From: an uncultured Eggerthellaceae bacterium
GTDB taxonomy: Bacteria; Actinomycetota; Coriobacteriia; Coriobacteriales; Eggerthellaceae
Length of the DNA stretch: 64,000 bases
Assembly: GCA_934630905.1 (NCBI GenBank)
Contig: CAKTXN010000001.1
Span: 54,092-118,091, forward strand
Reading direction: 5' to 3'
The translations under genes and the position numbers were made by a program. Below the pieces are notes generated by a model. That model was not told where the DNA came from. It saw only the letters and a list, made by a program, of their open reading frames with translations, and did not search any database. Shown piece by piece: positions 1 through 7,938 of this stretch; the stretch's first letter is position 1; each line of letters opens with the position of its first letter.

Positions 1-83
1 TGCGACGTCCAGCTATCCCTTTGGCTTTGGTTCGGCGAACCTATCATCCTCCAGCCACCATTCTATTTTGCGGAACGGCCATC

Positions 84-125
84 TATAATGGGCTAAGTGC
101 ACAAAAACTGATATATTATTGTGCA
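84..125 (+). promoter_or_regulatory. Candidate -10 box and operator before the PucR-like gene
   Basis: A TATAAT hexamer lies at 84-89, with no convincing -35 box. Just downstream are two perfect 7-bp inverted arms, TGCACAA (98-104) and TTGTGCA (119-125), 14 bp apart, ahead of the AGGAG ribosome binding site at 141-145. This position would suit an autorepressor operator. Binding by the adjacent regulator is an inference. Confidence 0.35.
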
Positions 126-152
126 AATAGCTTATTTATCAGGAGAAACTCT

Positions 153-1733
153 ATGATTTCACTAGGAATTATATTGGACTGGATTCGTCCTCTTTCCAGC
201 AAAGTTGTAAGCCGTAGATTCTATCCCGAAGCTATAGAGTGGATCGATGCTTCGCCTTCCTGCGCAGATGAATGGCCTATCGTGCTAACCCCAGGAGTTA
301 TCGTTGTGTGCAACGGCGCTGATGAAGCCACGGCATTAAACGAAAGCATTCCTGTCATCATCCTTGGTCATCTTGATTCCGACGACCCCGGAACAGAGCT
401 AAGAAACAATACCTTATTTGTAGATTCCCCCTATTCGAAGCAAGCATTCGCATCTCTACTACAAAGGCGCATTCTTGACATTCGCGAATGGGAACACGAG
501 CTTGATCGCATTTCCGCCGAAAGAGGAAGCTATCAGGAGATGCTGGATGCTTCACGCGATATTCTTGGCAATCTGATTACAATGACCGATTCCGCCTACC
601 GCCTAATCGCTTATACGTCTGACATGCCAACAGACGATCCCGTAACCAATGAGCTTATAGAGCAGGGCTTTCATGGCGAGCGCGCCCTTGCGCGATTCCG
701 AGAAACAAGAGCATTTGCAAAGTGGGCAAAGCAGCGGAAAACCCATTATTCGGAGCACGGCATAACGCCATATCCATCGATGAACTATGTATTCGCGCTG
801 AACAACACCTACTTCATCCAGATGGTCATGTCTTGCACTAATGTGCCCTATTCTCAGGGATTGCTTAACACGTTTGACATTTTAGTGTCACATATCAAGG
901 CTCACATTCGCCGATGCCAAACGTCGGAATCGAAAACGTATGCCAAGGGCACAGAACTTTTGCTTGATTTGATTGAAGGCAAGCAGGTTTCCCGAAAAAT
1001 CATTGCTCAGCAGATGAAAGGCTTGGGTCTAACGGAAAAAGAGACGGGACGTCTTTACGCCATACGGGAAAAATTCAAAGATTCAGAAAACCTGGAATAT
1101 CTTGCTGGGGTAATCAGATCAACCCTGTCCGGTTGTTACGTTCTTTCTAAAAAGGACATTATCTACATTGTTGTTTGCTCGGAGAAATGCGATGACGTTT
1201 TGCGAAACAAGGTGGAGTCAGCTTTATCGTCTCTTGTCAACTTCTCCTACGTTGATGTTGCGGTTTCTGGTGCATTTCCAGCCCTTTCCAACTTGAATAT
1301 GGCATCGCGGCAAATTGACATAGCTTACAAGTACGGAAAAGGAAGGCCCTACCTTGCTCGGGACAGAATGGACAGACCCGATTCGTTTTTTCGGTTTGAG
1401 AACAGCCTGTTCGACTACCTTCTGTTCGAGGAGCATCGCGATATTGACCTTTTGAAATTCTGTCTTAGAACCAGCGTTCTTGCACACATAGAAACCAGCG
1501 ACCAGAAAAGCCCTTCCGATGCCACTGTCGTCCGCTGCTACCTTAAACATGAGTGCAGTCTCTCCTTGACGGCAGAAGCTCTTGGCGTTCATCGAAACAC
1601 AATTTTAAACAGGATTGGAAGCATCGCAAAGCGAGTACCCATCGATTTCGCCGATCCAAAAGAACGGCTTAACCTTATTACGTTGTTTCATCTTTCCGAC
1701 TTTTTGGAAGCAAACGGAAATACGGCACGCTAA
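153..1733 (+). CDS. PucR/CdaR-family helix-turn-helix transcriptional regulator
   Basis: This is a 526-residue cytoplasmic regulator. The C-terminal 68 residues carry the PucR-type HTH typical of sugar-diacid, purine and phenolic-responsive activators; the segment SLTAEALGVHRNTILNRI fits the recognition region. The N-terminal part has no membrane segments and probably senses a small molecule, but no ligand can be named. The reading frame is open from position 21, but ATG 153 is preceded by AGGAG at ideal spacing, so the shorter start was chosen. It stands alone, and the DNA after it is decayed, so its target genes are not evident here. Confidence 0.8.
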   Translation: MISLGIILDWIRPLSSKVVSRRFYPEAIEWIDASPSCADEWPIVLTPGVIVVCNGADEATALNESIPVIILGHLDSDDPGTELRNNTLFVDSPYSKQAFASLLQRRILDIREWEHELDRISAERGSYQEMLDASRDILGNLITMTDSAYRLIAYTSDMPTDDPVTNELIEQGFHGERALARFRETRAFAKWAKQRKTHYSEHGITPYPSMNYVFALNNTYFIQMVMSCTNVPYSQGLLNTFDILVSHIKAHIRRCQTSESKTYAKGTELLLDLIEGKQVSRKIIAQQMKGLGLTEKETGRLYAIREKFKDSENLEYLAGVIRSTLSGCYVLSKKDIIYIVVCSEKCDDVLRNKVESALSSLVNFSYVDVAVSGAFPALSNLNMASRQIDIAYKYGKGRPYLARDRMDRPDSFFRFENSLFDYLLFEEHRDIDLLKFCLRTSVLAHIETSDQKSPSDATVVRCYLKHECSLSLTAEALGVHRNTILNRIGSIAKRVPIDFADPKERLNLITLFHLSDFLEANGNTAR

Positions 1734-2228
1734 TAACAGGCGAATTACCCATAGTGCCATAGCGCGCATCACAAGCCACGAACGCCAGCGCACTGGTGCC
1801 TATTGCTACACCCTTGCCTGAACTGCTAAGTGCACTGCTCCGAAGCCCGTCGATGAATTCTGCATGTGCTACACTCTTTTGTCGTAGCAATGAGCGACAT
1901 GCTCTACATTGCGATGAAGGGTTTGAAGGGGCTCATTCTTGCAAGAAGAGCAAGGAAGGATTGAGCACGTTGAAAGGTTTGGTATCACTACGACCGAAAC
2001 CATTCGAATTGCGCTTCGCGCATCCGTCGCGAAGAGGATCTTCACCGTCGCATCGGGCGTGGGAGCAGCGCGTGAGTAACCGCTACTATAAAAATACCCA
2101 ATTCCGTTACCCGTCCAACCATCTGGAGGTGGTATCGGAAATCCGTACCGAATTCGCCCCTGCGGTTCGCGCTCCGTTCCTCTATAATGGCGACAGATCT
2201 CATCGCCGACCTGCACAAGGCGGTCTAG

Positions 2229-2390
2229 ATGGCGTACAAGCTGCAATTGGAGCGGAACTTCGCCAGGCATTACAAGAAGCTTGCCCCAAACGAGCGCGAT
2301 ATGGTCGACGACAAGCTGCGCACCTTGGCGCGCACGGACGTGAGCGCCTCGAAGGCCCCGAGGTCCTCCGTTTTGACGAGTTCCGCGTAG
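2229..2390 (+). pseudogene. RelE/YafQ-like toxin 5' fragment
   Basis: The first 36 or so residues (MAYKLQLERNFARHYKKLAP...) resemble the N-terminus of RelE/ParE-superfamily toxins. The frame then runs into unrelated sequence and stops at residue 53, whereas the family usually has 85-100 residues. The catalytic C-terminal strand is absent. A short frame ending at the TAG just before the start (reading MATDLIADLHKAV) may be the tail of an antitoxin. The gene is probably dead; the family match is by eye only. Confidence 0.45.
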
Positions 2391-2476
2391 AAACACTCGG
2401 CCGCGGCGTCCGCAACCCTTTCCATGATGATAGGATCTGCTATTGCGAGAACCTTTCTATTTTTTGGCTTCGACAC
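2340..2476 (-). pseudogene. Truncated unknown coding fragment, opposite strand
   Basis: A GTG-started frame (MSKPKNRKVLAIADPIIM...) gives about 45 residues of protein-like sequence from 2476 leftward. It then meets the RelE-like fragment lying on the other strand near 2340, where the reading stops making sense. I do not recognise the family. The tail-to-tail meeting of two truncated genes suggests a deletion junction. Confidence 0.25.
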
Positions 2477-2699
2477 CTATAGGATATCGAAAGGTTCTCT
2501 TCCCGTATCGAGCGCAGGTTCTTGAATGTCTCCCCGATTAACTTAACTCGCACACAGCAGAAACACACTTCTCATCAGGAGAAAAATCAAAATGCCGCGT
2601 TTTCTGGGCTCGCTTATGCGGCGCCACCCCCTCAAGCGCGGACAATTGTGGAGAAGCAAGCGGCGAATCAACACAATTGGGTCTTTCTTCATTTTCTTA

Positions 2700-2727
2700 T
2701 TGATATTTAATATCAAATAGATATACT
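2700..2727 (+). promoter_or_regulatory. Promoter of the Fur-type gene with overlapping palindromic operator
   Basis: A -35 box TTGATA (2700-2705) and a -10 box TATACT (2722-2727) are 16 bp apart. A perfect 7-3-7 palindrome, TTGATAT-TTA-ATATCAA (2700-2716), covers the -35 box and spacer. Fur and PerR boxes are AT-rich palindromes of this size, so autorepression by the encoded regulator is the natural reading (inference). Confidence 0.6.
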
Positions 2728-2753
2728 TATCGTTAATCAGAAAGGAGGGCGAA

Positions 2754-3332
2754 ATGGCAACACGCAACACCGTACAGAAAAGCATTGTTTTGCAAGCGCT
2801 CAATGAACTGGCAAACCATCCCACGGCGGATGCGGTCTACGACCGTGTACACGCATCTCACCCGAGTATTAGCAAGGCAACCGTTTATCGCGTTTTGAAC
2901 AAAATGTCCGACGAAAATCAGGTTTTGCGCGTGCGTATCAACAACGGCGCCGACCACTTCGACCATCAGGTTTTCCCGCATTATCACGTGCGCTGCATTG
3001 AGTGCGGGCGCGTGGACGACGTGATTATTCCCCTTCTTTCCGAAGTCGAAGAGCAAGCGGCAGAAGCGTCCTTATATCTGATTACCGGGTGCTCGCTGCA
3101 GTTCGATGGCATTTGCCCTGCTTGCCAAGCGGCAGGTTTCGACAAAGAAACCGCAGGTCACGGTGCAGAAGGAGAAGGTGCCGACACGACAGCTGCCGGC
3201 GAAGGGCCCGCAAACGCAGAGGAATCCGAAGCCGAAGCAATCGGCGAAGGCTCCCCCGCCGCAGTAGCCGCACCCTTCACAGCGGCATCCCCAGAAGCCG
3301 TCGCATCCACCGGAAAGGAAGGTCGCTCATGA
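2754..3332 (+). CDS. Fur/PerR-family metalloregulator with acidic tail
   Basis: A cytoplasmic metal- or peroxide-sensing repressor of 192 residues. It has an N-terminal winged helix (residues 1-80, ...[16 protein letters not shown]...), a histidine-rich metal-binding segment ([14 protein letters not shown]) and two CxxC motifs (CIEC, CPAC) for structural zinc. Residues 125-192 form an Ala/Glu-rich low-complexity extension not usual in the family. AGGAGG precedes the ATG. The stop codon overlaps the start of the next gene (ATGA), which encodes a fused flavin reductase-rubrerythrin, so a PerR-like role in peroxide response is likely. Fur versus PerR cannot be settled from sequence alone. Confidence 0.88.
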   Translation: MATRNTVQKSIVLQALNELANHPTADAVYDRVHASHPSISKATVYRVLNKMSDENQVLRVRINNGADHFDHQVFPHYHVRCIECGRVDDVIIPLLSEVEEQAAEASLYLITGCSLQFDGICPACQAAGFDKETAGHGAEGEGADTTAAGEGPANAEESEAEAIGEGSPAAVAAPFTAASPEAVASTGKEGRS

Positions 3333-4606
3333 GCACGGAAAACAGCGCATCGACTGGCACCGTAACAGCAACGCCCAGTGCCGCAATTGACAAGTCGGCC
3401 TTCTACGCCATGAGTTACGGGCTGTACCTACTTACCGCAAGCGATGGAACGCGCGACAACGGCTGCATTGTGGACGCCACCATGCAATCCGCCGCAAGCC
3501 CCGCGCACATCACGCTGAGTTGCATGAAGCAAAACTTCACGCCTGAACTCATCCAGGAAACGGGCGCGTTCAACCTGTCCATTTTGCCCAATGACACGCC
3601 GCTTGAGTATTTCCGGCACTTCGGCATGCAATCGGGTCGCAACGTGGACAAGTTCGCAAGCGAACCAGCGAGCGGTGCAAACAGCCTGATCAGCGGCATG
3701 AAACGCAGTGAGAACGGCTTGCTGTACGATGCGAATTCCTGCGGCTTCATCTCGTGCGAGATTATTGCCACGCAAGATCTGGGCAGTCACATCCAGTTTA
3801 CGGCGCTGGTCACGCAGGCGCAGGCGCTCTCCGACAAGCCGCCCATCACGTACGCGGGTTATCGAGCGCGCATGAAGCAACAAGCGGCAACTTCGGCAAC
3901 GCAGACGCAAGCGGCACAAACGTCGCAAGCGAAAAGCTACAACGCCCCCAGCAATACGGGCGAAGCAATAAAATACGAGAATCCAAAAGCAGAAGAGACA
4001 AAAGGAGAAACGATCATGACGAAATGGGTTTGCAAAGTTTGCGGTTACATCTACGAAGGCGAAGAGCTTCCCGCTGATTTCAAGTGCCCCACCTGCGGCG
4101 CTGGTGCTGAAATGTTCGAGAAGGTCGAAGGCGAAATGAAGCTTGCCGCCGAGCACAAGTTCGGCATTTACGCTGAAACCGTCAAGGACAACCCCAACGT
4201 GTCCGACGAGGACAAGGACTACATTCTGAAGCAGCTGAAGGCGAACTTCGCGGGCGAGTGCTCTGAAGTGGGCATGTACCTGTGCATGGCCCGCATCGCT
4301 CATCGCGAGGGCTACCCCGAAATCGGCCTGTACTGGGAAAAGGCTGCTTACGAAGAGGCCGAGCATGCCGCTAAGTTCGCTGAGCTTTTGGGCAGCGAGT
4401 GCGAAGCGAACATGACCGACTCCACCAAGAAGAACCTGGCTTGGCGCGTTGAGTGCGAGTTCGGCGCAACCGCCGGCAAGACCGAGCTGGCTACCTGCGC
4501 AAAGAAGAACGGCCTGGATGCCATCCACGACACCGTTCATGAAATGGCGCGCGACGAAGCTCGTCACGGCAAGGCGCTGAAGGGCATGCTGGAGCGCTAC
4601 TTCTAA
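3329..4606 (+). CDS. Flavin reductase-rubredoxin-rubrerythrin fusion (predicted NADH peroxidase)
   Basis: A single open frame of 425 residues with three modules. Residues 10-185 are an FMN-binding flavin-reductase domain of the kind found in high-molecular-weight rubredoxin (Hrb). A Gln/Ala/Thr-rich linker covers about 186-229. A rubredoxin domain with CKVCGY and CPTCG iron ligands spans about 233-265, followed by a rubrerythrin diiron four-helix domain (about 275-425) with the expected ExxH motifs. The rubredoxin-first order is that of reverse rubrerythrins. Predicted role: electrons pass from NAD(P)H through FMN and rubredoxin to the diiron site to reduce H2O2. The start overlaps the Fur-type gene by 4 bp, implying translational coupling. 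An internal ATG with its own ribosome binding site (4016) could also release a separate reverse rubrerythrin. Confidence 0.85.
   Translation: MSTENSASTGTVTATPSAAIDKSAFYAMSYGLYLLTASDGTRDNGCIVDATMQSAASPAHITLSCMKQNFTPELIQETGAFNLSILPNDTPLEYFRHFGMQSGRNVDKFASEPASGANSLISGMKRSENGLLYDANSCGFISCEIIATQDLGSHIQFTALVTQAQALSDKPPITYAGYRARMKQQAATSATQTQAAQTSQAKSYNAPSNTGEAIKYENPKAEETKGETIMTKWVCKVCGYIYEGEELPADFKCPTCGAGAEMFEKVEGEMKLAAEHKFGIYAETVKDNPNVSDEDKDYILKQLKANFAGECSEVGMYLCMARIAHREGYPEIGLYWEKAAYEEAEHAAKFAELLGSECEANMTDSTKKNLAWRVECEFGATAGKTELATCAKKNGLDAIHDTVHEMARDEARHGKALKGMLERYF
4003..4606 (+). other. Internal translation start: stand-alone reverse rubrerythrin
   Basis: AGGAG at 4003-4007 sits 8 nt before an in-frame ATG at 4016, exactly where the rubredoxin domain begins ([15 protein letters not shown]). 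A product of 196 residues would be a complete reverse rubrerythrin. The upstream frame contains no stop, so either two nested proteins are made or a former gene boundary has been fused. The spacing and SD match are as good as for true starts in this window. Confidence 0.55.
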
Positions 4607-4863
4607 TAGGGCTTCCTAGAGCGGCGGAAAAGCTCTTTCACGCTCCTCGTCGTGTAGCGTTAGTACACTCGGTCGCGTGACGCGCTTTTCCGCTCGCTCG
4701 ATAAAGCCCTATTCGGCTTGGCGGAAGCGCATGCTCGGTCGCACGACAAGGCCAAAGCAGCATTTTCAACCCCGCAGGATTCTTTCGAATTCTTCGGAAT
4801 TTCGAATCCTTCGGGGAACTCTAAAGAATTCCCCGAACAAACAGGTGGAGAACCTGCATTCTT

Positions 4864-4910
4864 AACCCTCGTACATCTCACATTGAGAGACGTGCGAGGG
4901 TTTTCGTTTT
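4864..4910 (+). terminator. Rho-independent terminator
   Basis: AACCCTCGTAC pairs with GTGCGAGGGTT, enclosing an inner TCTCA...TGAGA stem, and TTTTCGTTTT follows. It lies about 260 bp past the rubrerythrin fusion. The 4607-4863 interval before it holds several short GAATTC/TTCGG-containing hairpins but no gene that I can support. Confidence 0.7.
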
Positions 4911-5061
4911 GGCGCATTCGATATATCTTGTCCCAAGTCCTTGCTTCAGCGCATGTTTCATCTTCCGTGGCGGATGCGATAGCAGACAAGAAAGGCGTGC
5001 GGTTCCGTTTTGATGTAGACCGCTTCAGGACGCTTTGCTTCGCATCTTGCCTCAACTCGCT

Positions 5062-5946
5062 CTACTTCGCACTCTTCGCATCGTCGAAAGCAAAAACCAA
5101 ATCGAGAAACTCCTGTTTCGAGTGAACGCCCGCTTTGGTATAGATATTGTGCATGTGCCCCTTTATGGTATTTTGAGATAAGGTAAGCTGTTCGCTTATT
5201 ACCGCACGGCTGCGTCCCATAGCCATAAGGCGCGCAACCTCAACCTCGCGTTCAGTTAAACCGTAGAACTGGGAGAACGCATCAAATGTCCGCCCCTGTG
5301 CATCGTGCGCAATGTCATCTTGCGGGTCAATCACAGCACTGTCTTGCACAGCGTGCACAACAGCACCTTGCGCGCTAACGCCCTGCAACTCATGCGCTTC
5401 GTTTCGGGCAGCGAGCGTGTCGCATGAACTGCCGGACGTACCGCATATATCATCCCACGTGCCGCTTGAACCGTCGGGCGCGCCGCACGCATCGCTCCAC
5501 GTGTTGCCTTGCGCATTCGCCTGAGACGCGCTTATCTGCAGCTCCCGGAACATAAAACACATACCACCTGTACGACGATTCGACAAGATAAATGCCATGC
5601 CAAGAATTAGCACAACCATAATAAGCGCACCTGCAACCAGCAGCACGCTTTCCGCTTCAAGCAGAAAGCCAAGGCGCAGAACAAGTAATCGTCCCAGTTC
5701 ACGTGGAAGAAGGAAGCAAATCCACGCAATACCGAACACCACATAGGGGTGCTGTGAGCTGTGCCGCGCGAAGTCGTAAGCGCAATACCACATACCTGCC
5801 ACGCCCAACGAATTAGCAATGGTAACAAGCACCGCTCCCGCAGAACCGAACGCATGAGGACTCGCCGCGATAAGAGCCACACCAACCGATGCAAAAGCGC
5901 AGATAATGCCGCCGATTAAAAACAAAGTGAAGCGATGCCCCTTCAC
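5062..5946 (-). CDS. LuxR-type regulator, C-terminal part of an interrupted gene
   Basis: 294 residues: about four membrane segments (residues 1-125), a low-complexity linker (about 140-215) and a LuxR/FixJ HTH (about 228-285) with the typical LTEREVEVARLMAMGRS and NTIKGHMHNIYTKAGV motifs. Membrane-sensor LuxR proteins of this kind often control neighbouring reductase operons in Eggerthellaceae. The GTG start has no good ribosome binding site. The frame continues upstream through W-V-L to an in-frame TGA that ends the other half (5956-6756). Together they form one normal 12-helix-type regulator, so this is probably a nonsense-mutated gene, or one depending on readthrough or reinitiation. Confidence 0.75.
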   Translation of the reverse strand: MKGHRFTLFLIGGIICAFASVGVALIAASPHAFGSAGAVLVTIANSLGVAGMWYCAYDFARHSSQHPYVVFGIAWICFLLPRELGRLLVLRLGFLLEAESVLLVAGALIMVVLILGMAFILSNRRTGGMCFMFRELQISASQANAQGNTWSDACGAPDGSSGTWDDICGTSGSSCDTLAARNEAHELQGVSAQGAVVHAVQDSAVIDPQDDIAHDAQGRTFDAFSQFYGLTEREVEVARLMAMGRSRAVISEQLTLSQNTIKGHMHNIYTKAGVHSKQEFLDLVFAFDDAKSAK

Positions 5947-5955
5947 TAAAACCCA

Positions 5956-6756
5956 TCAAACCAAGCATGCAGACAACACCATGACGGTAGCGTTATGAAA
6001 CGCCTGGCAAGTCAAATCAAGAGGAATGGAAAGCCCGCTGGGATACCCGCGCGCAACGCCAATAGAAAAATTCACCAAACATACGCCAAGCAACTTCGAC
6101 AGCACCGCATTGCGCGGCAAATCATCGTTCAAGGCATCGCGCGTATCGCAGCGTTGATTTAAAGGCCGCTCATCAAGGAGGGCAGTTGCGTTGTGGGCCG
6201 AAGTAATGGCAGCATACGGCATCGCTATGCACATAGCATACGCGACTGACGTGCCTAAAACGCCTAGCGCAAACACGACAACAGCGGAAAGTCCCATAGC
6301 AAGAATAGCATATAGAAACGCCTCACCCGGTTGAAGCCGCATGAACACGCGAATCCAGGTGGTGGCAATCCATGCCATACCCACACTGCCAACCAAAGAG
6401 GCAACAAGGGAAAGAGGAACGTCGCTAAAAGCAGGCTGAACGAAATACAGACCCGCAGCAATCGTCATGAAAATACAAGATACCTGGTCAAGCCTTTGCT
6501 CGACACTTTCTGAAAACCCTTGTGCCAGGCAAATAGCAACAAGAATTGCAATCACGGTTGCCCGTACAAGCGTTCCGGCAACCGTAAGAAACCCATAATC
6601 GGTATACACGAAGCAATCGTACTGGCAGCACTGCAACCAGATTCTCAACGTTGCAAGTCCCAAAAACATAAACGAGAAGCGTGATCCGCATACAGAGCAA
6701 AACTGCTTCCACGTGCTCACGCGGGGCTCCGCGCAGCAGCAATTATCATGCGCCAT
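5956..6756 (-). CDS. LuxR-type regulator membrane sensor, N-terminal part of an interrupted gene
   Basis: 266 residues with six or seven hydrophobic segments (for example FSFMFLGLATLRIWL, LSLVASLVGSVGMAWIATTW) and no DNA-binding domain. The frame stops at TGA (5956-5958) and resumes three codons later, in the same phase, with the LuxR half. The start at ATG 6756 was chosen because the upstream 45 codons are basic and non-homologous in character; the GGAAAAG before it is a weak ribosome binding site. On its own this half could not bind DNA. It is transcribed toward the C-terminal half and lies next to the cytochrome/flavoprotein pair that it may once have regulated. Confidence 0.7.
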   Translation of the reverse strand: MAHDNCCCAEPRVSTWKQFCSVCGSRFSFMFLGLATLRIWLQCCQYDCFVYTDYGFLTVAGTLVRATVIAILVAICLAQGFSESVEQRLDQVSCIFMTIAAGLYFVQPAFSDVPLSLVASLVGSVGMAWIATTWIRVFMRLQPGEAFLYAILAMGLSAVVVFALGVLGTSVAYAMCIAMPYAAITSAHNATALLDERPLNQRCDTRDALNDDLPRNAVLSKLLGVCLVNFSIGVARGYPSGLSIPLDLTCQAFHNATVMVLSACLV

Positions 6757-7114
6757 CTTTTCCAAAATCGTTCGTTTCCCTCTTTGTTTTTCTTTCTTGC
6801 GCTGCCGCTTCGCTCGGACCAAACACTTTGCTTGCAGAAGTCGGCTTCCCCTTCGTCGCAAGAAAACGTTTAATTTTGATTCTAACATCAAGGGCGCTCC
6901 GGAAAAAACAGTTGCGCTGCTGATTCACCCAAAGTTTTGCATTGCAACCATGCGGAAGCGATTGAACGAGCAGACATTCAAAAGGGAAAGGCTGTGGCTT
7001 TTCGCGCAAGCACCAAAGCTACAGCTTGGTAGCTTGCGCGCCCGCCTTGGAACGAAATCGTGATTCTTCGCAAGAGCACCGGATCTATCGTTGAAAGTAC
7101 AGGCGCGAAAACGC

Positions 7115-7142
7115 AAAACGACCCCGCAAGAAGGCGGGGTCG
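7115..7142 (-). terminator. Terminator of the cytochrome/reductase operon
   Basis: On the minus strand, CGACCCCGC and GCGGGGTCG form a 9-bp stem with a 5-nt loop followed by TTTT. It lies about 90 bp after the cytochrome stop codon. The rest of 6757-7233 shows no gene. Confidence 0.8.
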
Positions 7143-7233
7143 CAAAAGAAAGGCACCTGTTGTCAAGCACGCGGCGGATGCATGTGCAAACATCGCGCGC
7201 AACGTATATCATCCGCAGGGCGCGCCTGAATGC

Positions 7234-7926
7234 TTATTTATTCACCGTGGGAATAACACCTTTCTCCTGAGCAGATGCCATATCAAGCCAGCCATCGGGC
7301 ACCGGTGCAGACGCATGGCATTCCGTGCACACGTTCACCGATTGAGAATGGCCCTTGTGGCACATTCCGCAATCAACTTCGCCGTGGCGCATCAAATGCG
7401 GGTTGTACGTGCCCAAATACTCCGTTTTCGCAATCAGACTCTCTCGATCGGGCGTATCGGCATGGCACGTATCGTTTTGACAGAACTCGGTCTTCGCAAC
7501 GCCACGCGCCTCGGTCAAATCAGACAAAGAGCGTGCCTCAATAAGGGCATCGCCGTTGGCATTCGTGCCCGTGATGTAGTAATCCCCGGAAAGCCACGCC
7601 ATGCCTTCGCCCACCTGTTCGCTTAACGTGGGCACATGGCAGCCCATGCAGGTCGTTCCCGCCAGATTTGCATGTTGATATGCAAGCATAGAGCTTGCCT
7701 CGGTTGCATCAAGCTTGTTGCCTTGAAAATCCTGGCTGCCATCGTATGTTTTGCCGTAAGCATCCATAGGAGTGTGGCAGATGGCACTACAGAAGCTAGG
7801 CTGCTCATGCCATACCCAAAAACCGGCGCCGGCAACCACAAGAACCGCCGCAACAATGCCAATAACTATAGGAGCTTTGCGCTTGTTCTTTGTTTTAGGA
7901 AAAGCGTTTTGAATCTCTTCGCTCAT
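7234..7926 (-). CDS. Membrane-anchored pentaheme c-type cytochrome
   Basis: 230 residues. An N-terminal signal anchor (about residues 17-38) places the rest outside the membrane. Five heme-attachment motifs are visible: CSAICH (C46, a CX3CH form), CMGCH (C93), CQNDTCH (C149, a CX4CH form), CGMCH (C186) and CTECH (C200). The layout resembles NapC/NrfH-like and fumarate-reductase-associated cytochromes that pass menaquinol electrons to a periplasmic-side reductase. It lies directly downstream of the Tat flavoprotein (12-bp gap) with a good ribosome binding site, so the two form an electron-transfer pair. The variant CX3CH and CX4CH motifs may need specialised heme ligation. Confidence 0.85.
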   Translation of the reverse strand: MSEEIQNAFPKTKNKRKAPIVIGIVAAVLVVAGAGFWVWHEQPSFCSAICHTPMDAYGKTYDGSQDFQGNKLDATEASSMLAYQHANLAGTTCMGCHVPTLSEQVGEGMAWLSGDYYITGTNANGDALIEARSLSDLTEARGVAKTEFCQNDTCHADTPDRESLIAKTEYLGTYNPHLMRHGEVDCGMCHKGHSQSVNVCTECHASAPVPDGWLDMASAQEKGVIPTVNK

Positions 7927-7938
7927 GCTGTTTCCTCC

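Larger units (their letters stand above)
1734..2699. other. Gene-poor stretch with decayed coding fragments
   Basis: No intact gene is convincing here. A + strand open stretch near 1960-2070 would encode a helical segment (reading ...VERFGITTTETIRIAL...) without a start or a clear family. It is followed by a truncated RelE-like fragment (2229-2390) and an opposite-strand fragment ending near 2340. A long + strand frame (1796-2482) crosses all of these out of phase and is treated as spurious. The stretch reads as an eroded toxin-antitoxin or accessory locus. Confidence 0.5.

Noticed and set aside
1796..2482. 228-residue + strand reading frame
   Set aside because: It crosses several mutually out-of-phase gene fragments, has no ribosome binding site and an Arg/His-rich composition without domain sense.
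3002..3328. Upstream extension of the flavin reductase-rubrerythrin frame
   Set aside because: It lies inside the Fur-type gene and encodes an Arg-rich shadow sequence; ATG 3329 is coupled to the Fur stop.
3428..4567. Long minus-strand frame opposite the peroxidase fusion
   Set aside because: It is a shadow of a clearly functional gene, caused by codon bias.
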